Source: Chelatococcus sambhunathii (GTDB lineage Bacteria; Pseudomonadota; Alphaproteobacteria; Rhizobiales; Beijerinckiaceae). From it: a DNA stretch of 64,000 nucleotides. The stretch is taken from positions 186,001-250,000 of the forward strand of contig NZ_LIOL01000006.1 of assembly GCF_001418005.1 (NCBI RefSeq), written 5' to 3'. Of the stretch, positions 1 through 8,629 are shown piece by piece. The notes under the pieces were generated by a model. That model did no database searches and was not told the DNA's origin. It saw only the letters and a program-made list of their open reading frames with translations. The translations under genes and the position numbers were made by a program. Each line of letters starts with the position of its first letter. The first letter of the stretch is position 1.

Positions 1-325
1 GCACCGCTGCCCCGTGCGCCGTCAGGCAGTAGTAGCAGCGGTTGATGCTCGAAACGACGACGGCGATCATCTCCCGCTCCAGCTTGCTGAGACCGGACGG
101 CGCCAGCATCAGGTCGTTGTGGAAGGCGGCGAAAGCCTCCAGCTTGGCATTGTCGTGCGCATAGGCGGCAAGCACATTGGGCACGAAGCCGAGCTTCTCC
201 TCGCATTTTGCGAAATAGGCCTGCATCGACGGCGACAATTCCCCCGGTGCCAGCGACAACGCCGTCGGCGCCGGTGTCACATCCTGGCGGGTGGGCTTTT
301 CCTCCTGCCGGTCGACTTTCGACAT
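1..325 (-). CDS. AhpD/CMD-family peroxidase-related enzyme (partial, C-terminus beyond window)
   Basis: The first 108 residues of a protein that runs off the left edge can be read leftward from an ATG at 323-325. The ATG is preceded by a good ribosome binding site (AAGGAGGAG on the minus strand, about 9 nt away). The segment ending in CYYC-LTAHG carries the CxxC (C97, C100) and nearby His (H104) of the alkylhydroperoxidase D / carboxymuconolactone decarboxylase fold, and FVPN (residues 47-50) is typical of the 'peroxidase-related enzyme' subgroup. Such proteins use the Cys pair in thiol-dependent peroxide reduction; the actual substrate here is unknown. It is transcribed divergently from the glutamate dehydrogenase gene, with about 140 bp between the start codons. 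Confidence 0.8.
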   Translation of the reverse strand, partial: MSKVDRQEEKPTRQDVTPAPTALSLAPGELSPSMQAYFAKCEEKLGFVPNVLAAYAHDNAKLEAFAAFHNDLMLAPSGLSKLEREMIAVVVSSINRCYYCLTAHGAAV

Positions 326-465
326 GCGCGCGTCTCCTCCTTCGCATTTCCTGCTGCCGCAATTGCCTGTGCGGCGTCCGGCCATGCCGAGAATGTCGGC
401 CGCGAGGCTGCATTTGTCCACGACATGATCTAAGGATGAGCAGCTTCGACGCTGTCGGGAGGACG

Positions 466-3400
466 ATGATGGAGCTCGCTGCGGCCGACAAACGGGCCGG
501 ACTGGTAAAAGCCATTGACGAAGCGCTCGATTCGATGGGTGAGGTCTTGCCACCCGGCTTCGTCGATCTCCTGATCGGCCGTGCCGCCCTCGAGGATCTC
601 GCCGACTATCCCGTGGCAAGCCTCGCCGCCCTTGCCGTCGCATCCTACCGCCACCTGACCGAGCCGCGCCCGGCCGGCCGGCATGACGTGCGCCTCATCG
701 ACCACGAGATCGAGCGCGATGGCCATCGCCGCGACATCACGGTCGTCGAGGTCATCAACGACAACATGCCGTTCCTCCTCGATTCGACACTCGCCGAGAT
801 CGTCGATCAGGGATACGAGCCCTATCTCGTCACCCACCCGATCCTCGCCGTGGAGCGTGGCGAAGACGGCGCCTTCCTGCGCTTTGCCGGCGAGGCAGCA
901 GCCGGGGCACCACGCGGTGCGCGGCGCGAGAGCCTCATCCATATCCACCTGCCGCGAATCGACGACGAGGCGGTGCGCCTCAGGCTCACCCAGGGGCTCG
1001 AGTCGGTCTACACCGACGTCGAGCGGGCGGTGCGCGACTGGAGCGCCATGCGGGGGCGCCTCGCCGGCGCCGCCGAGGCCTACAAGATCAATCCGCCGCC
1101 CCTGCCGGCGGAGGAGGTCGCAGAGGCGGTCCGCTTCCTCGAGTGGATCGCGGCGGACAATTTCACCATTCTCGGCGTCCGGGAATATGGCTTCGCCGGC
1201 GGCGACGCGGCGGGCTCGGCACCGATCGAGGGCACCGGGCTCGGCATCCTGCGCGATCCGGAGGTGCGCGTGCTGCGCCGCGGGCGCGAGCTCGTCGTCA
1301 TGAGCCCCGAGATCACGGCCTTCCTCGCCCGGCCGGTGGCGCTCATCATCACCAAGGCGAATGTCAAGAGCCGGGTGCACCGCCGGGCCCATCTCGACTA
1401 CATCGGCGTCAAGCTGTTCTCGGAAGAGGGCGAGCTCGCCGGCGAGCTGCGCATCGTCGGGCTGTTCACGGCCAATGCCTATACCGGCTCGACCCGTACC
1501 ATCCCCTACCTCAGGCACAAGGTGGCGCAGGTCATCCAGCGCGCCGGCTTCGACCCGGCGAGCTATTCCGGCCGCGCGCTCATGCACGTCCTCGAGGACT
1601 ATCCGCGCGACGAACTGTTCCAGGTCGACATCGAGACACTCTACCGCTTCTCGCTCGACATCCTGCACCTGACCGAGCGCCCGCGCGTGCGCGCTCTTGC
1701 CCGGCTCGACGAATTCGACCGTTTCGTCTCCGTGCTCGTCTTCATCCCGAAGGAGCGCTACGACACGTCCGTGCGTCGGCGGGTGGGCGAGTTCCTCGCC
1801 GCCACCTACCAGGGGCGCGTCTCCGCCGCCTATCCGAGCTATCCGGAAGGCCCGCTGGCGCGCACGCACTACATCATCGGCCGCGACGAGGGCAAGACGC
1901 CGGACGTCAGCCGCGAAACCCTGGAAGCCGGTATCACGGCCATCGTGCGCACCTGGGCCGACGCTTTGCGCAGCGCGCTCGAGAACACCGTCGGCGGCTA
2001 CAAGGCGCGCGTCGCAGCGCAGCGCTATGCGGAGGCCTTCAGCGCCGCCTACCGCGAAGCCTTTGCCGGCGAGGCGGTGCTGAAGGATATTGGCATTCTT
2101 GAGCGCCTGTCGAACCGGCGGCCGCGTGCGGTCGACCTCTACCGGCGTGAGGGCGATGGCGAGGAACGGGCCAATCTCAAGGTTTTCGCCCGTGGTGCTC
2201 CGATGCCCCTGTCGCAGCGCGTGCCGATGCTGGAGCGGTTCGGCTTCCGGGTCGTCAACGAGCGCACCTATCGCGTCCTGCCGGACGGCGAGCCCAAGAG
2301 CGCCCAGGTATGGCTGCACGACATGGCGCTGGAGCGCAGCGCCGGCGGCCCGATCGACATCGACGCCCTGCAGCGTCCGCTAGAAGCCGCTCTCATGGCC
2401 GTCTTCCGCGACGCGGCCGAATCGGACGGCTTCAATGCGCTTGTCCTGGAGGCCGGGGCCAACTGGCGCGACGTCGCCATGCTGCGCGCCTTCGGCCGTT
2501 ACATGCAGCAGATCGGTGTTCCCTACGACCAGGACTACATCGCCGCCGCGCTCGCGCGCCAGCCGCAGATCGCGCTCGCGCTCATCCGCCTGTTCTACGC
2601 TCGCTTCGACCCGCGCGGCGACGAGGCGACGCGCGCCGAGGTTTGCGCGGCCGAGCGGACCAGAATCGAGGAGATGCTGGCCGCGGTCACGAGCCTCGAC
2701 GACGATCGCATCCTGCGCCGCTTCGTCAACCTGATCGAGGCGGCAGTCCGAACCAGCTTCTTCCAACTGGGGCCGGATGGGCAGACGCGCGACCCCATCG
2801 CCTTCAAGTTCGAATGCGCCCGCGTCGAAGGCCTGCCACTGCCGCGCCCGCTCTACGAGATCTTCGTCTACAGCCCGCGGGTCGAGGGCGTGCACTTGCG
2901 CTTCGGCAAGGTGGCGCGTGGCGGCCTGCGCTGGTCCGACCGGCCGCAGGACTTCCGCACCGAGGTGCTCGGCCTCGTCAAGGCACAGCAGGTGAAGAAC
3001 GCCGTGATCGTACCGGTCGGGGCCAAGGGCGGCTTCGTGCCCAAGCGCCTTCCGCCGGCGAGCGACCGGCAGGCATGGCTCGCCGAAGGCACGGAGGCCT
3101 ACAAGATCTTCGTCGGCACCTTGCTCGACCTCACCGACAATCTCGACGGCGAAACCGTCGTGCCACCGGCCGACACCGTACGCCACGACGGCGACGACCC
3201 CTATCTCGTGGTTGCCGCCGACAAGGGCACGGCCACTTTTTCCGACATCGCCAACGGCCTCTCGGAAGCCCACCACCACTGGCTGGGCGACGCCTTCGCC
3301 TCCGGCGGCAGCCATGGCTACGACCACAAGGGCATGGGCATCACCGCCCGGGGTGCATGGGAAGCTGTGAAGCGCCACTTCCGCGAGATGGATGTCGACA

Positions 3401-5301
3401 TCCAGAGCGAGCCCGTCAGGGTCGTCGGCGTCGGTGACATGTCGGGCGACGTCTTCGGCAACGGCATGCTACTGTCGCGGGCGCTCAAGGTGGTCGCCGC
3501 CTTCGACCACCGCGACATCTTCATCGATCCCGATCCCGATCCGGCCGTCTCCTGGGCCGAGCGCAAGCGGCTGTTCGACCTGCCGCGCTCGAGCTGGCAG
3601 GACTACGACAAGAGCCTGATCTCGGAAGGCGGCGGCGTCTTCTCCCGTTCTCTCAAGGCCATCCCGCTGTCGCCGCAGATGCGTGCTCTCCTTGATCTCG
3701 ACAAGGAGACGGCAACTCCGAGCGAGGTGATGAATGCCATTCTCAAGGCCCGCGTCGACCTGCTCTGGTTCGGCGGAATCGGCACCTACGTATGCTCGCA
3801 GGAGGAGGACAGCGAGGACGTCGGCGACCGTGCCAACGATGCCATCCGCATCACGGGCGGCGAGATCCGCGCCCGCGTCATCGGCGAGGGTGCCAATCTC
3901 GGCTGCACCCAGCGCGGACGCATCGAGGCGGCGCGGCGCGGCGTCCGGCTCAACACCGACGCCATCGACAATTCCGCCGGCGTCAACACCTCGGACGTCG
4001 AGGTCAACATCAAGATCGCGCTCAGCCAGCCCGAGCGCGACGGCCGCCTGACGCGCGCGGCGCGCAACGCCCTTCTCGCCGAGATGACCGACGAGGTGGG
4101 AGCGCTCGTGCTGCGCAACAACTATCTGCAGACGCTCGCCCTCTCGCTGGCCGAGCGGCATGGAGCGGGCGAGATCGGCTTTGCGCGCCGCCTGATGCAG
4201 GTGCTCGAACAGCATGGCCGGCTCGACCGCACGGTCGAGAACCTGCCGGACGATGCGAGCCTTGCCGAGCGCGAGCAGCGTGGCGAGGGCCTGACACGGC
4301 CCGAACTTGCCGTGCTTCTCGCCTATGCCAAGCTCGCCCTGCACGATGCCCTGCTCGACAGCGCCGTGCCGGACGAACCCTATCTCGCCCGCGAGCTGGC
4401 GCGCTACATGCCCGGACCGGTGCGCGAGCGTTTCCCCGACGCGGTGGAAAGCCATCGTCTGCGGCGCGAGATCATCGCCACCCAACTCGCCAACGCCATC
4501 GTCAACCGCGGCGGGCCGACCATCGTGACGAAGCTCGCCGACCAGACGGGCGCCGACGCGCCGGCCATTGCCATGGCCTATGCGGCGACGCGCGACGCCT
4601 TTGGCCTCACCGAGCTCAACGCAGCCATCGACGCCCTCGACGGCAAGATCAGCGGAGCGCTGCAGCTCAGGCTCTACGGCGAATTGCAGGACATGCTGAT
4701 CGGCCAACTCGCCTGGTTCATCCGCAATGTCGACCTTGCCGGCGAGGATCTCGATGCTGTCGTTGCGCGCTATCGCGACGGGCTGGGCGAGATCGCGGCC
4801 TGTCTCGACGCCATCCTGCCCGCTTCGGCGCGGGAGGGGCTCAGGGAGCGCGCCGAGGCGCTCGTGGCCCAGGACGTGCCTGAGGATCTCGCAGGACGCC
4901 TCGCCGCCCTGCCCGTTCTCGCGGAAGGCCCCGACATCGTCCGGGTCGCCACCCTGGCCGGTCGGCCGGTGCGCGACGTGGCCGCCACCCATTTCGCCGT
5001 GGAGGGGATCTTCCGGCTCGGGGCGCTCGCCGCACAGGGACGGGAGATCAAGGTCGCCGACTACTATGACCGCCTGGCGCTCGACCGGGCCATCGACGGC
5101 CTGTCCGACGCCCACCGCCGCCTGACGGCGGAGATCGTCGCCGACGGCGCGGGACCGCAAGCCGTCGAGGCCTGGGAGGAGCGCCGCGGCAGCGAGGTCA
5201 CACGCATCCGCAGCACCGTCGAGACCATTGCCGCCTCCGGGCTGACGCTGTCGAAGCTGACGGTGGCGGCGAGCCTGCTCGGTGACCTCGCTCGTGGCTG
5301 A
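466..5301 (+). CDS. gdhB: NAD-dependent glutamate dehydrogenase (large, ~1,600-residue class)
   Basis: Catalyses oxidative deamination of L-glutamate to 2-oxoglutarate and ammonium with NAD+, mainly a catabolic role in the cytosol. The product is about 1,611 residues, the normal size for the bacterial large NAD-GDH family. Roughly 600 N-terminal residues form the regulatory part. The catalytic core shows GAKGGFV near residue 850, the nucleotide-binding stretch GVGDMSGDVFGNG near 987 and GEGANLGCTQ near 1140, and a helical C-terminal region follows. The open frame extends upstream to 208, but that part is antisense to the AhpD-like gene. GGGAGG at 457-462 favours ATG 466 or the adjacent ATG 469; ATG 436 is a weaker alternative. 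bluB overlaps its 3' end. The symbol gdhB is used loosely for this family. Confidence 0.95.
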   Translation: MMELAAADKRAGLVKAIDEALDSMGEVLPPGFVDLLIGRAALEDLADYPVASLAALAVASYRHLTEPRPAGRHDVRLIDHEIERDGHRRDITVVEVINDNMPFLLDSTLAEIVDQGYEPYLVTHPILAVERGEDGAFLRFAGEAAAGAPRGARRESLIHIHLPRIDDEAVRLRLTQGLESVYTDVERAVRDWSAMRGRLAGAAEAYKINPPPLPAEEVAEAVRFLEWIAADNFTILGVREYGFAGGDAAGSAPIEGTGLGILRDPEVRVLRRGRELVVMSPEITAFLARPVALIITKANVKSRVHRRAHLDYIGVKLFSEEGELAGELRIVGLFTANAYTGSTRTIPYLRHKVAQVIQRAGFDPASYSGRALMHVLEDYPRDELFQVDIETLYRFSLDILHLTERPRVRALARLDEFDRFVSVLVFIPKERYDTSVRRRVGEFLAATYQGRVSAAYPSYPEGPLARTHYIIGRDEGKTPDVSRETLEAGITAIVRTWADALRSALENTVGGYKARVAAQRYAEAFSAAYREAFAGEAVLKDIGILERLSNRRPRAVDLYRREGDGEERANLKVFARGAPMPLSQRVPMLERFGFRVVNERTYRVLPDGEPKSAQVWLHDMALERSAGGPIDIDALQRPLEAALMAVFRDAAESDGFNALVLEAGANWRDVAMLRAFGRYMQQIGVPYDQDYIAAALARQPQIALALIRLFYARFDPRGDEATRAEVCAAERTRIEEMLAAVTSLDDDRILRRFVNLIEAAVRTSFFQLGPDGQTRDPIAFKFECARVEGLPLPRPLYEIFVYSPRVEGVHLRFGKVARGGLRWSDRPQDFRTEVLGLVKAQQVKNAVIVPVGAKGGFVPKRLPPASDRQAWLAEGTEAYKIFVGTLLDLTDNLDGETVVPPADTVRHDGDDPYLVVAADKGTATFSDIANGLSEAHHHWLGDAFASGGSHGYDHKGMGITARGAWEAVKRHFREMDVDIQSEPVRVVGVGDMSGDVFGNGMLLSRALKVVAAFDHRDIFIDPDPDPAVSWAERKRLFDLPRSSWQDYDKSLISEGGGVFSRSLKAIPLSPQMRALLDLDKETATPSEVMNAILKARVDLLWFGGIGTYVCSQEEDSEDVGDRANDAIRITGGEIRARVIGEGANLGCTQRGRIEAARRGVRLNTDAIDNSAGVNTSDVEVNIKIALSQPERDGRLTRAARNALLAEMTDEVGALVLRNNYLQTLALSLAERHGAGEIGFARRLMQVLEQHGRLDRTVENLPDDASLAEREQRGEGLTRPELAVLLAYAKLALHDALLDSAVPDEPYLARELARYMPGPVRERFPDAVESHRLRREIIATQLANAIVNRGGPTIVTKLADQTGADAPAIAMAYAATRDAFGLTELNAAIDALDGKISGALQLRLYGELQDMLIGQLAWFIRNVDLAGEDLDAVVARYRDGLGEIAACLDAILPASAREGLRERAEALVAQDVPEDLAGRLAALPVLAEGPDIVRVATLAGRPVRDVAATHFAVEGIFRLGALAAQGREIKVADYYDRLALDRAIDGLSDAHRRLTAEIVADGAGPQAVEAWEERRGSEVTRIRSTVETIAASGLTLSKLTVAASLLGDLARG

Positions 5302-5962
5302 GCCGGATCATGACGTCGGCGGCTCCGCGCCGCCGGTGTTCGATGCGGTCTTTCGCGCCCGCTTCGCAGAACTCGTCGCCTGGCGGCGCGACGTGCGCCG
5401 TTTCCTCCCGAAGCCCGTCGACAGGGACACGATCGGGGCGCTCCTCGCGCTGGCCGCGCAGGCACCTTCCGTCGGCAATGCGCAGCCGTGGCGCTTCGTC
5501 ATGGTCGACGACCCATCCCGGCGCGCGGCGGTGCGCAGCAACTTCGAGCGCTGCAACGCCGAAGCCCTCCTGGACTACGCCGGCGAGCGGGCGCAGCTCT
5601 ACACCCGGCTGAAACTGGAAGGGCTCGCGGAGGCACCCGTGCACATCGCCGCCTTCTGCGACGAGCGCGCCGATACCGGCCACGGCCTCGGCCGGCGCAC
5701 CATGCCCGAGACGCTCCACTATTCCGTCGTCACCGCGATCCATACCTTCTGGCTCGCGGCGCGGACAGCCGGGCTCGGCGTCGGCTGGATCTCGATCCTC
5801 GATCCCGGCGAGCTGGCGGCGGCGCTCGAAGTGCCGGCACGCTGGCGCTTCATCGGCTATCTGTGCGTCGGCTATCCTTGCGAGGAACACCTTGATCCCG
5901 AGCTCGTGCGCCACGGCTGGCAGGACCGGCTGGCGCCCGACAGCACCATCCTGGAGCGCTGA
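5282..5962 (+). CDS. bluB: 5,6-dimethylbenzimidazole synthase (BluB)
   Basis: BluB is a nitroreductase-fold flavoenzyme that breaks down reduced FMN with oxygen to form 5,6-dimethylbenzimidazole, the lower ligand of cobalamin. The 226-residue product shows family signatures: RRDVRRF near residue 35, APSVGNAQPWRFV near 61-73 (flavin binding) and GHGLGRRTMPET near 135. A GTG at 5282 starts the longest form and overlaps the end of the glutamate dehydrogenase gene by 20 nt; a GTG at 5294 is also possible, and both start inside the upstream gene. Its stop overlaps the next ATG by one base (TGATG), so translation of the run is probably coupled. No cobalamin riboswitch can precede it at this spacing, and no other cobalamin gene lies nearby. 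Confidence 0.93.
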   Translation: MTSLVAEPDHDVGGSAPPVFDAVFRARFAELVAWRRDVRRFLPKPVDRDTIGALLALAAQAPSVGNAQPWRFVMVDDPSRRAAVRSNFERCNAEALLDYAGERAQLYTRLKLEGLAEAPVHIAAFCDERADTGHGLGRRTMPETLHYSVVTAIHTFWLAARTAGLGVGWISILDPGELAAALEVPARWRFIGYLCVGYPCEEHLDPELVRHGWQDRLAPDSTILER

Positions 5963-7362
5963 TGACCGCCGCGACGACCGTAGCGCCGCCCGAGTCGAGC
6001 CTTGCCGGGGCCTATCCGCCCCGGCGCTCGGTCGTCGCCTGGCTCTTCTTCGACTGGGCCTGCCAGCCCTTCTTCACGCTGATCACGACCTTCGTGTTCG
6101 CGCCCTATTTCGCCGCGCGCCTCGCCGCCAACCCGGCCGAAGGGCAGGCGCTGTGGGGCTATGCGACGGGCCTTGCGGGGCTCACCATCGCCCTTGCGTC
6201 CCCCGTGCTTGGGGCGATTGCCGATGCGAGCGGGCCGAAGAAGCCCTGGATCGCCGCCTTCGGCGCCATGATGGCGCTCGCCAGCGCAGCCCTTTGGTGG
6301 GCCGCGCCGGGCGTGCCCTTCGCCGTACCGCTCGCTCTCGTCGCCTTCGCCATCGGTACCATCGGGGCGGAATTTGCGACGGTCTTCAACAATTCCATGA
6401 TGCCGCGCCTCGTCCCGCCGGAGAAGCTCGGGCGCCTGTCCGGCACCGGCTGGGCTACCGGCTATGTCGGCGGGCTCATCTCGCTCGTCGTCACGCTCGG
6501 CTTGCTCGCCGGAAGCCCAGAAACCGGGCGCACGCTCATGGGCCTCGTCCCACTCTTTGGCCTCGATCCTGTGACCGCCGCAGGGGACCGGGCGGCAGGG
6601 CCGCTGACCGCGCTGTGGTTCGTCGTCTTCGTCATGCCCATGTTCCTGCTGACGCCGGACGTACCGGCGACGGGAGCCTCCCTTCGCGAAGCGGCCGGAC
6701 GGGGTGTGCGCGCGCTCGCCAACACCATTGCCCACGCGCGGCGGCACGGCGCGGTGATGCGCTTCCTCCTTGCCAACATGGTCTACCAGGACGGGCTGGT
6801 GGCCCTGTTCGCCTTTGGCGGCATCTATGCGGCCGGCGTCTTCGGCTGGGGCACCATCGAAATCGGCATCTTCGGCATCCTGCTGACGATCACCGGCACC
6901 ATCGGCGCCTTCGTCGGCGGGCGCCTCGACGACGCCATCGGCTCGAAGCCGGTCATCCTCGGCGCGCTCGGCGTCCTCATCACCTGCTGCATCGGTATCC
7001 TCTCGCTATCGAGCGACCGCGTCCTCTTCATCGTGCCGGCGGAGCCACCGCAGCCGGCGGATGGGCTCTATGCCAGCCTGCCTGAGAAGGTCTATCTCGG
7101 GCTCGGGCTCCTCATCGGCCTCGTCGCGGGACCCATGCAGGCCGCGTCGCGCAGCCTCCTCGTGCGCCTCGCGCCGGAAGGCCGGGCCGGCGAGTTCTTC
7201 GGCCTCTTCGCCCTGTCGGGCAAGGTCACGTCCTTCCTTGCGCCGACCATGGTCGCCGTCGCCACGCAGGCGAGCGGCACGCAGACAGCAGGGCTCGCGG
7301 TTCTCGTCCTCTTCTTCGGCTCGGGGGCCGTGATCCTCGCCGGCGTCAACCAGCGGACGTAA
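5962..7362 (+). CDS. MFS transporter of the UMF1 / Atg22-like family
   Basis: An integral membrane protein of 466 residues with many hydrophobic segments, consistent with the 12-helix major facilitator plan. The N-terminal stretch WLFFDWACQPFFTLITTFVF, the early APYFAA, and the PVLGAIADASGPKKPW loop after helix 2 match the UMF1 (Atg22-like) group, whose yeast relatives export amino acids from the vacuole. The bacterial substrate is not known. It starts at an ATG overlapping the bluB stop by one base, so it is probably the third gene of a glutamate dehydrogenase-bluB-transporter transcript. Co-transcription with glutamate dehydrogenase could hint at an amino-acid substrate, but that is only inference. 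Confidence 0.85.
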   Translation: MTAATTVAPPESSLAGAYPPRRSVVAWLFFDWACQPFFTLITTFVFAPYFAARLAANPAEGQALWGYATGLAGLTIALASPVLGAIADASGPKKPWIAAFGAMMALASAALWWAAPGVPFAVPLALVAFAIGTIGAEFATVFNNSMMPRLVPPEKLGRLSGTGWATGYVGGLISLVVTLGLLAGSPETGRTLMGLVPLFGLDPVTAAGDRAAGPLTALWFVVFVMPMFLLTPDVPATGASLREAAGRGVRALANTIAHARRHGAVMRFLLANMVYQDGLVALFAFGGIYAAGVFGWGTIEIGIFGILLTITGTIGAFVGGRLDDAIGSKPVILGALGVLITCCIGILSLSSDRVLFIVPAEPPQPADGLYASLPEKVYLGLGLLIGLVAGPMQAASRSLLVRLAPEGRAGEFFGLFALSGKVTSFLAPTMVAVATQASGTQTAGLAVLVLFFGSGAVILAGVNQRT

Positions 7363-7472
7363 CCGGCCGTTCACCCTCGTGGCCGAAAGCCGGTTTCCGG
7401 CAAGAAGCCGTTCATCGCCGTGAGGCTTCAATCGCCGCCGACGTTCGCGAAAAGACGAACAGGGTGGCGACG

Positions 7473-7973
7473 ATGAAGATTGTGATGGCGGCGGGCGCGG
7501 CCTCGGTCGCGCTCGCCCTCCTGGCAGCGCCGGCAAAGAGCCGGGAGATCGTCTCCTTCTCCGGCTATGCGCCGGGCACGGTGGTGGTGCGCACCAAAGA
7601 GCGCCGGCTCTATTTCGTCGCCCGCGAGGGCGTCGCGCTGCGCTATCGTGTCGCCGTGGGCAAGCCGGGCAAGCAATGGCGCGGCATTACCCATATCGAC
7701 GGCAAATACGTGCGGCCGGCCTGGTCGCCACCGGCCGAGGTCAAGCGCGACAACCCGCACCTGCCGGACGTCATCCCCGGTGGCGTGCCACAGAACCCGA
7801 TGGGCGAGCGGGCCTTGACGCTGATGGGCGACGAATATGCCATCCACGGTACCAACCGGCCCGACTCCATCGGCCGGTTCGCCTCCTACGGCTGTATCCG
7901 CATGCACAACACCGATATCATCGACCTTTTCGACCGCGTCACCGTCGGCACGCCGGTGGTGGTGCTGCCATAG
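7473..7973 (+). CDS. L,D-transpeptidase (YkuD/ErfK family), exported
   Basis: A periplasmic cell-wall enzyme of 166 residues. The N-terminus MKIVMAAGAASVALALLAAP followed by AKS is a good Sec signal peptide. The YkuD core spans about residues 35-165. The catalytic region reads IHGTNRPDSIGRFASYGCIRM, giving His125 and nucleophile Cys141. The residue two before Cys is Tyr139, where the usual motif has His (SHGC). Family members make 3-3 peptidoglycan cross-links or attach lipoproteins to peptidoglycan. I chose ATG 7473 because AGGG at 7461-7464 is about 8 nt away; a GTG at 7464 lies within that ribosome site. The gene ends just before the tandem repeat array and converges on the cfa gene. Confidence 0.9.
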   Translation: MKIVMAAGAASVALALLAAPAKSREIVSFSGYAPGTVVVRTKERRLYFVAREGVALRYRVAVGKPGKQWRGITHIDGKYVRPAWSPPAEVKRDNPHLPDVIPGGVPQNPMGERALTLMGDEYAIHGTNRPDSIGRFASYGCIRMHNTDIIDLFDRVTVGTPVVVLP

Positions 7974-8039
7974 CGGCCGGGTGCCGCCGAAGCGCCCGGC
8001 GCAGGCCGACGCTCCTCGTCCCGTTCCGCCCCCTCCACC

Positions 8040-8564
8040 GTCATGCCCGCGCTTGTCGCGGGCACATCCACGCCGTGGCGCCGGCGCCAGGCTGAACCCC
8101 GTGGATGGCGGGACGAGCCCGGCCATGACGGGAGGAGAGGTTGTGCTCGGCCCCCAGCCCGACACCTGCACGCCGTTGCCCTGCCGTCATGCCCGTGCTC
8201 GTCGCGGGCATCCACGCCGGTGACGCCGGCACCAGGCTGAAAGGCGTGGATGGCCGGGACGAGCCCGGCCATGACGGGTGGGGAGGTTGTACTCCGCGCC
8301 CGGCCCAACACCGGCACGCCGTTGCCCTGCCGTCATGCCCGCGCTCGCCGCGGGCAGCCGCACCGTGACGCCGGCGCCAGGCTGAAAGGCGTGGATGACC
8401 GGGACGGGCCCGGCCAGGACGGGTGGGGAGGTCGTGCTCCGCGCCCGGCCCAACACCGGCACGCCGTTGCCCTGCCGTCATGCCCGCGCTCGTCGCGGGC
8501 ATCCACGCGGTGACGCCGGCACCAGGCTGAAGGGCGTGATGGCCGGGACGAGCCGGGCCAGGAC
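8040..8564. repeat. Tandem array of four ~146-bp units, each holding a paired-hairpin palindrome
   Basis: The 656-base gap between the convergent L,D-transpeptidase and cfa genes holds no gene. It contains four palindromic elements of 88-90 bp at 8040-8129, 8186-8275, 8332-8420 and 8477-8564, with start-to-start distances of 146, 146 and 145 bp. Each element has a left arm of type GTCATGCCCGCGCTCGTCGC, which folds back on itself, and a right arm of type GGCCGGGACGAGCCCGGCCA, which also folds back. The arms face each other across a conserved centre containing CAGGCTGAAAGGCGTGGATG. The 56-57 bp linkers (GGTGGGGAGGT... to ...CGTTGCCCTGCC) are also nearly identical, so the array arose by duplication of the whole unit. 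Stop codons are rare in such GC-rich repeats, so long open frames across it are not genes. Confidence 0.9.
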
Positions 8565-8629
8565 GGGTGGGGAGGTCGCATTCCGCTCGCGCTCGATGCG
8601 TTCGGGCAACGCGTGCGCTTGCGGCAGCC

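Noticed and set aside
430-2319. A 629-codon minus-strand frame opposite glutamate dehydrogenase
   Set aside because: Shadow frame; the plus-strand glutamate dehydrogenase is continuous and of family length.
5200-5300. A cobalamin riboswitch controlling bluB
   Set aside because: bluB starts inside the glutamate dehydrogenase gene, so there is no leader in which a riboswitch could lie.
8040-8564. The regular array as a CRISPR
   Set aside because: Units are about 146 bp with conserved linkers and long palindromes, with no 20-40 bp repeats and unique spacers, and there are no cas genes.
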